A stretch of 64,000 nt of DNA from Clostridia bacterium (GTDB lineage: Bacteria > Bacillota > Clostridia > Oscillospirales > Acutalibacteraceae): the NCBI GenBank assembly GCA_017537365.1, contig JAFYKZ010000005.1:1-64000 (forward strand). The letters run 5' to 3'. Under the pieces are notes generated by a model. That model did no database searches, was not told the DNA's origin, and saw only the letters and a list, made by a program, of their open reading frames with translations. Below, one piece after another: positions 53,654 to 61,486 of the stretch. The position numbers were made by a program, and so were the translations under genes. Every line of letters begins with the position of its first letter. The first letter of the stretch is position 1.

Positions 53654-54571
53654 ATGATTATTTACAAACCAGAGGGATATTTATCAAATGCTTCAAGAGG
53701 CAATTATACCTCTGCCGATTTAGCAGAGGCGAAAATCACAAAGGCGGTACTTGAAGCACCTGTTATAATGTGCGATGCGTCGCATAATTTAGTGGTTAAT
53801 CTCGGTTGTATGAAAGGAATAATTCCAAGAAGTGAGGGTGCTATCGGTATAACTGAGGGGTATACTCGTGATATTGCTCTGATTTCCAGAGTTGGCAAAA
53901 CTGTATGCTTTACGGTAACTTCGATTACTGCTGATGAAAACGGCAGACCTTACGCCTTATTATCCAGAAGTGAGGCACAAATGATATGCCGCGATTATTT
54001 GCTATCAAATCTTAAAATCGGGGATATTATAAATGCAAAAATCACCCATTTAGAAAGCTTTGGAGCTTTTTGCGATATTGGTTGCGGGAATATAGCCTTG
54101 CTTCCTATTGATGCAATTTCGGTTTCAAGAATTTCTCATCCATCGGACAGATTTTATGTTGGTGAAAATATAAAAGCGGTGGTTAAAAATATAGCGCCTG
54201 ACGGCAAAATAACCTTATCTCATAAAGAACTTTTAGGCACTTGGGATGAAAATGCCGAGATGTTTTCAGCAGGGCAGACGGTTACAGGTGTTGTTCGAAG
54301 TATTGAAGATTACGGAATTTTCGTTGAAATTGCGCCTAATCTTGCAGGTCTTGCAGAGCCGAGAGCCGATATAAAGGTGGGCAAGCAAGCGAGTGTTTAC
54401 ATTAAGAGTATTATAAGAGAAAAAATGAAGATAAAACTTATTATTATTGACAGTTTTGATAACTCTTATTCACCTGAAATTAAATATTTTATGAATGAGG
54501 GAAATATTTTAGAATGGGAATATTCGCCCGATATTTGTAATAAAAAAATATTCACAAGATTTTGCGGATAA
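53654..54571 (+). CDS. S1 RNA-binding domain protein
   Basis: The 305-residue protein holds three S1/OB-type segments: a degenerate one (about 30-107), a clear one (about 121-192: IGDIINAKITHLESFGAFCD, SHPSDRFYVGENI), and another (about 208-268: GQTVTGVVRSIEDYGIFVEI). It resembles shortened ribosomal protein S1 homologues of clostridia that bind mRNA; whether it acts on the ribosome is unknown. ATG at 53654 follows AAAGGTGA; a GTG at 53645 overlaps that site. A terminator follows immediately. Confidence 0.82.
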   Translation: MIIYKPEGYLSNASRGNYTSADLAEAKITKAVLEAPVIMCDASHNLVVNLGCMKGIIPRSEGAIGITEGYTRDIALISRVGKTVCFTVTSITADENGRPYALLSRSEAQMICRDYLLSNLKIGDIINAKITHLESFGAFCDIGCGNIALLPIDAISVSRISHPSDRFYVGENIKAVVKNIAPDGKITLSHKELLGTWDENAEMFSAGQTVTGVVRSIEDYGIFVEIAPNLAGLAEPRADIKVGKQASVYIKSIIREKMKIKLIIIDSFDNSYSPEIKYFMNEGNILEWEYSPDICNKKIFTRFCG

Positions 54572-54572
54572 A

Positions 54573-54607
54573 AAATCCACCGAGTTTAGTTTAAACTCGG
54601 TGGATTT
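54573..54607. terminator. Bidirectional terminator between the S1 gene and iorB
   Basis: AAATCCACCGAGTTTA (54573-54588) and TAAACTCGGTGGATTT (54592-54607) form a perfect 16-bp stem with a 3-nt loop. It is placed between two convergent stops. Confidence 0.9.
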
Positions 54608-54611
54608 ATAT

Positions 54612-55184
54612 TTAATTGTTATAACCTAAATCAAAAGCCTTTTTATTCATTTCAACAAATTTTGGAGCAACGGTATTTTCAATGGCTTTAATCCAGCGCT
54701 CATAAGGAATATCAAACTGCTTAGCGGCTTTACCCATAAGCACGATATTAACAGCCTTTGAAGAGCCAGCTTGCTCTGCCAATGCTAATGCATCAAGAGC
54801 CCAGATATTAAGACCTTTATCTTTAAGTTCATCTAAAACATTTTCAGGGTATTCGGCATTGCCGATAATAACTGGCATAGGGTCGATTTGCTGAGTATTA
54901 ACAACGATTAAACCGTCTTTTTTGAGGTAAGAAGCATATCTCGCAGCCTCTAATTTTTCAAAAGAAATGATTATATCAGCTTCGCCCTCAGCGATGATTG
55001 GCGAATAAACCTTTTCGCCGAAACGAACATAGGTTACAACCGAGCCGCCTCTCTGGCTCATACCGTGAACCTCGCTAACTTTAACATCGTGGCCTTCATC
55101 CATAAGAAGTCTGCCTAAAAGTTTGGAGGCTAAAAGACTTCCCTGACCGCCAACGCCAACTATCATAACACTTGTTGTTTTCAT
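54612..55184 (-). CDS. iorB: Indolepyruvate:ferredoxin oxidoreductase beta subunit
   Basis: The 190-residue protein is of the pyruvate-ferredoxin oxidoreductase gamma-domain type: SVMIVGVGGQGSLLASKLLG at the N terminus and EVHGMSQRGGSVVTYVRFG. It forms a heterodimer with IorA, oxidatively decarboxylating aryl-pyruvates to aryl-acetyl-CoA and reducing ferredoxin. ATG at 55184 follows AAGGAGG, 10 nt upstream. It is last in the operon ligase-iorA-iorB. Confidence 0.92.
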   Translation of the reverse strand: MKTTSVMIVGVGGQGSLLASKLLGRLLMDEGHDVKVSEVHGMSQRGGSVVTYVRFGEKVYSPIIAEGEADIIISFEKLEAARYASYLKKDGLIVVNTQQIDPMPVIIGNAEYPENVLDELKDKGLNIWALDALALAEQAGSSKAVNIVLMGKAAKQFDIPYERWIKAIENTVAPKFVEMNKKAFDLGYNN

Positions 55185-55198
55185 GAGTCTAGTCCTCC

Positions 55199-56923
55199 TT
55201 AAATAATAGCATCGAATGCGCAAAGTTGCTTACAAACACCGCAACCAACGCAAAGAGTGGTATCAATTTTAGCCTTACCGTCTTTAAGACTGATTGCAGG
55301 GCAACCGAGTCCCATACAACGCTTGCAGGATTTACATTTATCGTTATCAACCTTTAAGGGAGCTTCAAGCTTAACCGATTTAAGCAAAACACAAGGTCTG
55401 CGAGAAATGATAACCGAAGGCTCCTCAGCGGCAAGCTCCTCTTTAACAGCGGTTTCGCAAGCCTTTAAATCGTAAGGGTCAACAACTCTTACGCGGCCTA
55501 TACCGAGAGCCTTGCACAAGTCTTCAAGATTAACCTTTGCGGCAGGGTCGCCCTTGATATTATATCCTGTTGTTGGGTTTTGCTGATGACCTGTCATACC
55601 GGTAATTGAGTTATCAAGAATAATAACGGTTGAGTTTGTTGCGTTATAAGCAACGTTAACAAGACCGGTCATACCTGAATGTATAAAGGTTGAGTCGCCA
55701 ATAACCGCAACTGATTTTTTCTCAGCATCAGTTCCTCTTGCGGCATTAAATCCGTGAAGTCCTGAAACAGATGCGCCCATACAAAGAGTTGAATCAAGTG
55801 CGCTAAGTGGAGGAACAGCACCCAAAGTGTAACAACCGATATCACCGTGAACAGTGATTTTATTTTTAGCCAAGGTATAGAACATGCCTCTATGCGGACA
55901 ACCTGCGCACATCATTGGAGGGCGGTTTGGAATAACCGCGTCTGCCTTAATGCCGTTTTGAACTTCAAGACCCAAAGCTTCGGCAATGGTTCTTTGGGAA
56001 AATTCGCCTAAGATAGAGAATTTATCCTTGCCGATAACCTCGATACCCAAGGATTTAACATGGGTTTCAATAATCGGGTCTAGTTCTTCAATAACATAAA
56101 GCTTTTTAACCTTGCTTGCAAAATCCTTTATGGTTTTAACAGGGAGGGGATTAGGCATACCGATTTTTAGGATACTAGCCTTATCACCCAAAACCTCTTT
56201 AACATAAAGGTAAGAACAACCTGAGGTTATAATACCGATTTCATCTGAATTATATTCAACAGTATTATAAATGCAGTTTTCTGCAAGCTCCTGCAAAGCC
56301 AGGGTGCGCTCTTCAACAAATGGGTGGCGCTTAATAGCATTACCCGGCATCATAATATATTTAGCGGGGTTTTTCTCATAATCCTTTAAAACCGCCTCAG
56401 TTTTTTCGCCTGTTTCAACAATAGACTGGCTATGAGCAATACGGGTGCACATACGCAAGATTACAGGAGTATCATATTTTTCAGACAACTCGAAAGCGGT
56501 TTTTGCAAAGGTATAAGCTTCCATAGAATCAGCAGGTTCAAGCATTGGAACCTTTGAGGCTATTGCATAATGGCGGGAATCCTGCTCGTTTTGAGATGAA
56601 TGCATTGCAGGGTCATCCGCAACGCAGATTACCATACCGCCGTTAACACCTGTGTAAGACAAGGTGAAAAGCGGGTCTGCCGCAACATTAAGACCAACAT
56701 GCTTCATAGCACAAGCCGAGCGAGCACCTGCAAGGCTTGCACCGAAAGCTACTTCGCAAGCAACCTTTTCGTTGGGTGCCCATTCACTATGTATATCATC
56801 ATATTTTGATAAAAATTCAGTAATTTCGGTTGAAGGAGTACCCGGGTAGCTTGAAACAACACCCAAACCGCCGTCATGAAGACCTGCGGCAACTGCTTCA
56901 TTACCAATCATAAGTTTTTTCAT
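55199..56923 (-). CDS. iorA: Indolepyruvate:ferredoxin oxidoreductase alpha subunit
   Basis: The 574-residue subunit has the N-terminal pyrimidine domain (MIGNEAVAAGLHDGGLGVVS, SSYPGTPSTEI), a thiamine diphosphate domain with GDIGCYTLG, and VIGDSTFIHSGMTGLVNVAY, which holds the GDSxxxxSG magnesium site. A C-terminal pair of [4Fe-4S] motifs follows, CKSCKRCMGLGCP and CVGCGVCKQLC. It converts indolepyruvate and phenylpyruvate-type acids from aromatic amino acid degradation. It lies 23 bp after the acyl-CoA ligase gene. Confidence 0.95.
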   Translation of the reverse strand: MKKLMIGNEAVAAGLHDGGLGVVSSYPGTPSTEITEFLSKYDDIHSEWAPNEKVACEVAFGASLAGARSACAMKHVGLNVAADPLFTLSYTGVNGGMVICVADDPAMHSSQNEQDSRHYAIASKVPMLEPADSMEAYTFAKTAFELSEKYDTPVILRMCTRIAHSQSIVETGEKTEAVLKDYEKNPAKYIMMPGNAIKRHPFVEERTLALQELAENCIYNTVEYNSDEIGIITSGCSYLYVKEVLGDKASILKIGMPNPLPVKTIKDFASKVKKLYVIEELDPIIETHVKSLGIEVIGKDKFSILGEFSQRTIAEALGLEVQNGIKADAVIPNRPPMMCAGCPHRGMFYTLAKNKITVHGDIGCYTLGAVPPLSALDSTLCMGASVSGLHGFNAARGTDAEKKSVAVIGDSTFIHSGMTGLVNVAYNATNSTVIILDNSITGMTGHQQNPTTGYNIKGDPAAKVNLEDLCKALGIGRVRVVDPYDLKACETAVKEELAAEEPSVIISRRPCVLLKSVKLEAPLKVDNDKCKSCKRCMGLGCPAISLKDGKAKIDTTLCVGCGVCKQLCAFDAII

Positions 56924-56946
56924 TTTTATTCTCCTATATATTAGAA

Positions 56947-58581
56947 CTAAGATTTATTTTGAGAATCAACCAAGCCCTCAGCTCCATAAATTTTTCTGAG
57001 TTTTGGTTTTTCTATCTTTCCTGTTGGGTTTCTTGGAACATCGGCAAAAATGATTTTACGAGGTCTTTTATAGCGAGGCAAAGCAGCGCAAAATTCATTG
57101 ATTTCGGCCTCATCGCAAGAAACATCGGGTTTAAGCTCGATTATTGCGGCGGCAATTTCACCCAAACGGGTATCGGGAAGACCGATAACTGCAACATCTT
57201 TTATTTTAGAATTAGATGCTAAGAAATTTTCTATCTGAACAGGGTATAGGTTTTCGCCACCTGTTATAATAACATCTTTCTTTCGGTCAACAAGGTAGAT
57301 AAAACCGTCCTCATCGGTCATAGCCATATCGCCTGTATATAACCAACCGTTTTTCAAAGTGTCGGCAGTTGCTTTTTCATCACGATAATAGCAGGTCATA
57401 ACACCAGGACCCTTTAAGCAAAGCTCACCAACCGAGCCTTTTTCTACCTCGTTACCCTCAGTATCAACGATTTTAACCTCCCAGCCATAGCCTGCGACAC
57501 CGATAGCGCCAACTTTATGGGTATTTTCAATACCTAAATGAACAGCACCAGGTCCTATGGATTCGGATAAACCGTAATTTGTGTCATACTGGTGGTTTGG
57601 GAAATATTCGAGCCATCTGCAAATGAGACTTTGAGGAACAGGCTGAGCGCCGATATGCATAAGTCTCCAATTTGAAAGGTCGAAATCTTTTATGTTAAGT
57701 TCGCCGCGGTCAAGCGCGTTTAAAATATCCTGAGCCCAAGGAACTAAAAGCCAAACAATAGAGCATTTTTCACTGCTTGCGGCTTCTAAGATATTTTTAG
57801 CCTGAGTGCCCTTTAAAATAACCGCCTTTGAGCCTGAAATAAGGCTGCCGAACCAGTGCATCTTAGCGCCTGTATGATAAAGGGGAGGAATACATAAGAA
57901 GCAATCATCCTTGGTTTGACCATGATGCTTTTGCTCAACTATACTCGAATGAATCAAGCTTTCGTGGTTATGCAAAATAGCTTTTGGGAAACCTGTTGTT
58001 CCCGAGGAAAAATAAATTGCAGCATCGTCAGTTTCATTTAATTCGCATTTTGGAAAACTTCCTGAACATTCGGAGATTAAATCATTATAATCCTCGGCGA
58101 AAACGGGACAAGCCGCGCCTAAATATACAAGAGAAAGCCTTTTAGAAAGCTTGCTGGCAATTGCTTCAACTCTTCCTACAAATTCAGGACCGAATATCAT
58201 CATATCTGCCTCGGCAAGACCTACGCAGTAATCAATTTCATCAGAAGAATATCTGAAATTTAACGGAACTGCCAAAGCTCCAACCTTTAAAATACCGAAA
58301 TAAATCGGCAGCCAATCAATGCAGTTCATAAGCAAAATAGCAACCTTGTTGCCTTTTTTTATTCCGCATTGTTTAAGCATATTAGCGCATCGGTTTGCTT
58401 TTTCGTTGAAAACCTCCCAGGTAATCTCGCGTCTATAATGTCTGCGAGCGGATGCTTCAACAAGCTCAAACTCGTTCCAGGTAATATGTCTGGTTTCGGG
58501 TTGGTCGGGATTTATTTCAACCAACGCGGTATCCTGAGCAAATTCCTCGGCATTTCTTTCAAGAAGATGAACAATAGTCAT
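56947..58581 (-). CDS. AMP-forming acyl-CoA synthetase
   Basis: The 544-residue ANL-superfamily enzyme has the ATP loop AIYFSSGTTGFPKAIL (188-203), the YGLSES segment, GWLYTGDMAMTDEDGFIYLV, and the C-terminal NPTGKIEK lysine. It activates a carboxylic acid to its CoA ester, or works in reverse to make ATP from acyl-CoA. Being first in an operon with iorAB suggests an arylacetate such as indoleacetate or phenylacetate. Near the N terminus, ITWNEF and ITWEVF occur 20 residues apart, looking like a small internal duplication. ATG at 58581 follows GAGGTTA. Confidence 0.88.
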   Translation of the reverse strand: MTIVHLLERNAEEFAQDTALVEINPDQPETRHITWNEFELVEASARRHYRREITWEVFNEKANRCANMLKQCGIKKGNKVAILLMNCIDWLPIYFGILKVGALAVPLNFRYSSDEIDYCVGLAEADMMIFGPEFVGRVEAIASKLSKRLSLVYLGAACPVFAEDYNDLISECSGSFPKCELNETDDAAIYFSSGTTGFPKAILHNHESLIHSSIVEQKHHGQTKDDCFLCIPPLYHTGAKMHWFGSLISGSKAVILKGTQAKNILEAASSEKCSIVWLLVPWAQDILNALDRGELNIKDFDLSNWRLMHIGAQPVPQSLICRWLEYFPNHQYDTNYGLSESIGPGAVHLGIENTHKVGAIGVAGYGWEVKIVDTEGNEVEKGSVGELCLKGPGVMTCYYRDEKATADTLKNGWLYTGDMAMTDEDGFIYLVDRKKDVIITGGENLYPVQIENFLASNSKIKDVAVIGLPDTRLGEIAAAIIELKPDVSCDEAEINEFCAALPRYKRPRKIIFADVPRNPTGKIEKPKLRKIYGAEGLVDSQNKS

Positions 58582-58615
58582 AAAATAACCTCATACAATA
58601 ATTTCATTCTATAAC

Positions 58616-58644
58616 ATTTTACTCTTTTAAAGCGAAAAAGTCAA
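58616..58644 (-). promoter_or_regulatory. Promoter of the acyl-CoA ligase-iorAB operon
   Basis: On the minus strand TTGACT (58644-58639), 17 bp, TAAAAT (58621-58616). The spacer contains CGCTTTAAAAGAG (58634-58622), similar to and similarly placed as the CGCTTTAAAGTG in the symporter promoter. Confidence 0.6.
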
Positions 58645-58726
58645 CCATATAATAATATGATAATTATATAATATAGATATAGTTAGATGTTTAGGTTGTT
58701 TGTGAATACGATTTAATAAGATTAAT

Positions 58727-58960
58727 TTGTCGCTCATGCCGCGACGGGCACGCCCTTTCTTATGTGGGCGAAAAGAAAGGGCGGAAAGATTCGCCTGAGG
58801 GGGAATTTCGATTTCCCCCTAGGCGACAAGGTTTAATTTTAATTAAAAAGCCGACAAAGAATGAAAACTTCGTTTTCAATTTGTCGGCAGGTTTAGATTT
58901 ATTTTATTTTTGCATCTTTGTCGCCTTACCCCCAAACGACAAGGGCTTTGCCCTTGACCC
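58727..58960 (+). repeat. Three-copy structured intergenic element, copy 3
   Basis: Starts TTGTCG (58727-58732), ends with CGACAA (58937-58942) and CAAGGGC/GCCCTTG. The long-range stem is AGGCGACAA (58821-58829) with TTGTCGCCT (58918-58926), perfect here. The inner hairpin is GCCGACAAA (58850-58858) with TTTGTCGGC (58880-58888), a C-G to A-T exchange relative to copy 2. It lies upstream of the ligase operon promoter and downstream of thrS, next to an HTH gene remnant. Confidence 0.9.
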
Positions 58961-59032
58961 GATTGCAAGCGGGTAGCAATTTCACTTATTATGGTGATGG
59001 CGCTGAAAATTTATTTAATGTTAAAAAAATTA

Positions 59033-59166
59033 CTAATCTTCAATGAATATAAGTATATCCTCAACTTTGCAATGCAGAATAGTGCAAAGGTCATTTAAAG
59101 TAACTGTGCTGATAGGACGGTTGTGCTTTAATCTGTCCAGTGTATTGCTTTTGTATCTATTGGTTT
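59033..59166 (-). pseudogene. Remnant of an XRE-family (HTH_26) regulator
   Basis: The minus strand encodes the C-terminal 40-odd residues of a Cro/C1-type helix-turn-helix protein, SNTLDRLKHNRPISTVTLND followed by LCTILHCKVEDIL, and ends with TAG at 59035-59033. This matches the usual end of small HTH_26 regulators, but the frame is closed by a stop at about 59170 and the N-terminal helices are missing. It is a truncated, non-functional copy beside repeat copy 3. Confidence 0.75.
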
Positions 59167-59184
59167 AATAATTTAAAGATAACA

Positions 59185-59222
59185 AAAAACGGTATGCATA
59201 AGATTTTATGCATACCGTTTTT
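59185..59222. terminator. Terminator of thrS
   Basis: AAAAACGGTATGCATAA (59185-59201) pairs with TTATGCATACCGTTTTT (59206-59222). It lies 22 bp beyond the thrS stop on the minus strand and is followed by a T run in that direction. Confidence 0.9.
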
Positions 59223-59244
59223 GATATTAATTATATTAGATAAC

Positions 59245-61188
59245 TTAAATCACCTTATTCTCTATTTCCGAAATTGCTCTTTCGATAAAGCTATCGGTCG
59301 GCATAGCACCAAGGTCGCCGTCTTCACCGCGTTTGCGAACCGAAACCTCGCCCTTTTCAACCTCATTATCGCCGATAATGAGCATATAAGGAAGCTTTTG
59401 AAGTCTGGCTTCGCGGATTTTATAACCGATTTTCTCGTTGCGGTCATCAAGCTCTACTCTGATACCCTTTGCCTCTAACTTGCGTTTAAGGTCATAAGCA
59501 TAATCTAAATGACGGTCGGCAATAGGAAGGATTTTAACCTGAACGGGAGCTAACCACATCGGGAAAGCACCTGCATATTTTTCAATAAGAAGCGCTAAGG
59601 TTCTTTCATAGCAACCGATAGAGGTTCTGTGAATAATATAAGGATTTTTCTTTTGGCCATCCTTATCAACATATTCCATACCGAATTTTTCGGCTAGCAT
59701 CTGGTCGATTTGAATGGTGATAAGAGTATCCTCTTTACCGTAAACATTTTTAATTTGAATATCAAGCTTAGGTCCGTAGAAAGCGGCTTCGCCGATACCA
59801 ACCTTATAAGGAATTTCGAGGTGGTCTAAAATTTTGGTCATCATACCCTGAGCTTCATCCCACTGTTCAGGAGTTCCGATATATTTCTCGGTGTCAGCAG
59901 GGTCCCACTGAGAGAAACGGTAAGAAACATCTTCATAAAGACCTAAGGTTTTAAGCATATAAATTGCAAGCTCTAAGCAGGACTTGAATTCATCCTCTAA
60001 CTGCTCGGGGGTGCACATTAAATGTCCCTCAGAAATGGTGAACTGACGAACGCGGATAAGTCCATGCATTTCGCCCGATTCTTCGTTTCTGAAAAGGGTT
60101 GAGGTTTCGTTATAGCGAAGGGGTAAATCCCTGTATGAACGTGCGCGGTTTAGATATGCTTGGTATTGGAACGGGCAGGTCATAGGACGAAGCGCAAAGC
60201 ATTCCTTTGTTTCGTCGGCAGGGTCGCCTAATACAAACATACCGTCTAAATAATGGTCCCAGTGGCCAGATAATTTATAAAGCTCGCGCTTTGCCATATA
60301 AGGTGTTTTGGTTAACTGCCAACCGCGTTTATATTCCTCGTCCTCAACGAAACGTTGGAGGGTTTGAATAATTTTAGCTCCCTTAGGAAGCATAATCGGA
60401 AGACCCTGACCGATAACATCAACCGTTGTAAATAATTCTAATTCTCTACCGAGCTTGTTATGGTCGCGCTTTTTAGCCTCTTCAAGCATTGTTAAATGAG
60501 CTTCGAGCTCGCTTTGCTTCGGGAAAGCAGTTCCGTATACACGGCAGAGCATTTTCTTAGAGGAATCGCCTCTCCAATAAGCGCCTGTTGCAGAGGTTAA
60601 TTTAAAGGCTTTAACCTGAGCGGTGCTCATAAGATGCGCGCCTGCGCAAAGGTCGGTAAAATCGCCTTGGCGGTAGAAGCTAATCTCCTCACCGTCAGCA
60701 ATACCCTCGGCGAGCTCTACTTTATAAGGCTCGTCCAAATCATCAAAATATTTAACAGCCTCGGCTTTTGGCATAGAAAATCTTTCGAGCTTTAAATCCT
60801 CTTTAACGATTTTCTTCATTTCGGCTTCAATTTTTTCTAAATCCTCAGGGGTGAAGTTGGTTTCAACATCAAAATCGTAATAAAAACCATCATCAACCGC
60901 AGGTCCGATTGCAAGCTTTGCGGCAGGGAAAAGACGTTTTACTGCCTGAGCCAAAATATGAGAAGCGGTATGGCGGAAGGTCCACTTACCGTAATCATCA
61001 TCAAAGGTTAAAATTTCTAATGCACAGTCCTCGGTTAAGGGGGTGCGAAGGTCTGCATTTTCGCCGTTGATACGAGCGGCACAAGCGGCTTTTGCTAAGC
61101 CCATACTAATTTCTTTTGCCACTTCATAAGCGGTTATACCGGCTTCGAATTCCTTTATAACATCGCCTTTCAAAGTTACCTTAATCAT
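59245..61188 (-). CDS. thrS: Threonyl-tRNA synthetase
   Basis: The 647-residue class II synthetase has the N-terminal TGS domain (KVTLKGDVIKEFEAGITAYE), the editing domain with HTASHILAQAV, and FTDLCAGAHL. The catalytic core has RPMTCPFQYQAYL and the RVRQFTISEGH motif. The C-terminal anticodon domain is present. Its first zinc Cys is in the MTCPF motif. ATG at 61188 follows TTGGAGGT; the longer frame to 61344 runs through the T-box leader and is not real. Controlled by a Thr-type T-box. Confidence 0.97.
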   Translation of the reverse strand: MIKVTLKGDVIKEFEAGITAYEVAKEISMGLAKAACAARINGENADLRTPLTEDCALEILTFDDDYGKWTFRHTASHILAQAVKRLFPAAKLAIGPAVDDGFYYDFDVETNFTPEDLEKIEAEMKKIVKEDLKLERFSMPKAEAVKYFDDLDEPYKVELAEGIADGEEISFYRQGDFTDLCAGAHLMSTAQVKAFKLTSATGAYWRGDSSKKMLCRVYGTAFPKQSELEAHLTMLEEAKKRDHNKLGRELELFTTVDVIGQGLPIMLPKGAKIIQTLQRFVEDEEYKRGWQLTKTPYMAKRELYKLSGHWDHYLDGMFVLGDPADETKECFALRPMTCPFQYQAYLNRARSYRDLPLRYNETSTLFRNEESGEMHGLIRVRQFTISEGHLMCTPEQLEDEFKSCLELAIYMLKTLGLYEDVSYRFSQWDPADTEKYIGTPEQWDEAQGMMTKILDHLEIPYKVGIGEAAFYGPKLDIQIKNVYGKEDTLITIQIDQMLAEKFGMEYVDKDGQKKNPYIIHRTSIGCYERTLALLIEKYAGAFPMWLAPVQVKILPIADRHLDYAYDLKRKLEAKGIRVELDDRNEKIGYKIREARLQKLPYMLIIGDNEVEKGEVSVRKRGEDGDLGAMPTDSFIERAISEIENKVI

Positions 61189-61205
61189 AAAATTTACCTC
61201 CAAAA

Positions 61206-61450
61206 ATAAAAAACTTCGCCCTGAAAGAATAATCTTTCGGGACGAAGCATAAAAATCTCCGCGGGTCCACCCGTTTTTTCGCATTTTGCGAACACTCGAA
61301 GCCTTTAACGCAGGCGATACGGCGCGAGTTGCTACCCTCGGCACTCAGAGGTGGTCTCACTTTTTTGAACAAATAAATCGGCTTGCAGTCTACGACCGAT
61401 TCTCCCTGAAAATGTTTTTAAAAAAGCTACTGTCCTCATCAAAGCTTTAA
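61206..61450 (-). promoter_or_regulatory. T-box leader of thrS
   Basis: The minus-strand leader has the T-box sequence GGGTGGACCCGCGG (61272-61259) and an intrinsic terminator CTTCGTCCCGAAAGA/TCTTTCAGGGCGAAG (61247-61233 and 61228-61214) followed by a T run. Stem I starts GATGAGGACAGTAG near 61442 and its base GAGG pairs with CCTC. Just before that CCTC the 3' side reads GAGACCA, so the specifier is probably ACC (61355-61353), a threonine codon. Uncharged tRNA-Thr is expected to prevent termination. Confidence 0.92.
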
Positions 61451-61457
61451 CAAAATA

Positions 61458-61486
61458 ATTTTACAACGAATTTTCCTTTATGTCAA
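61458..61486 (-). promoter_or_regulatory. Promoter of thrS, inside the end of the ATPase gene
   Basis: On the minus strand TTGACA (61486-61481), 17 bp, TAAAAT (61463-61458). The -35 box lies in the last codons of the upstream P-loop ATPase gene and the -10 box covers its stop codon. Confidence 0.75.

Noticed and set aside
61189..61344. Extended thrS start
   Set aside because: The extension is the T-box antiterminator/terminator region; ATG 61188 follows GGAGGT.
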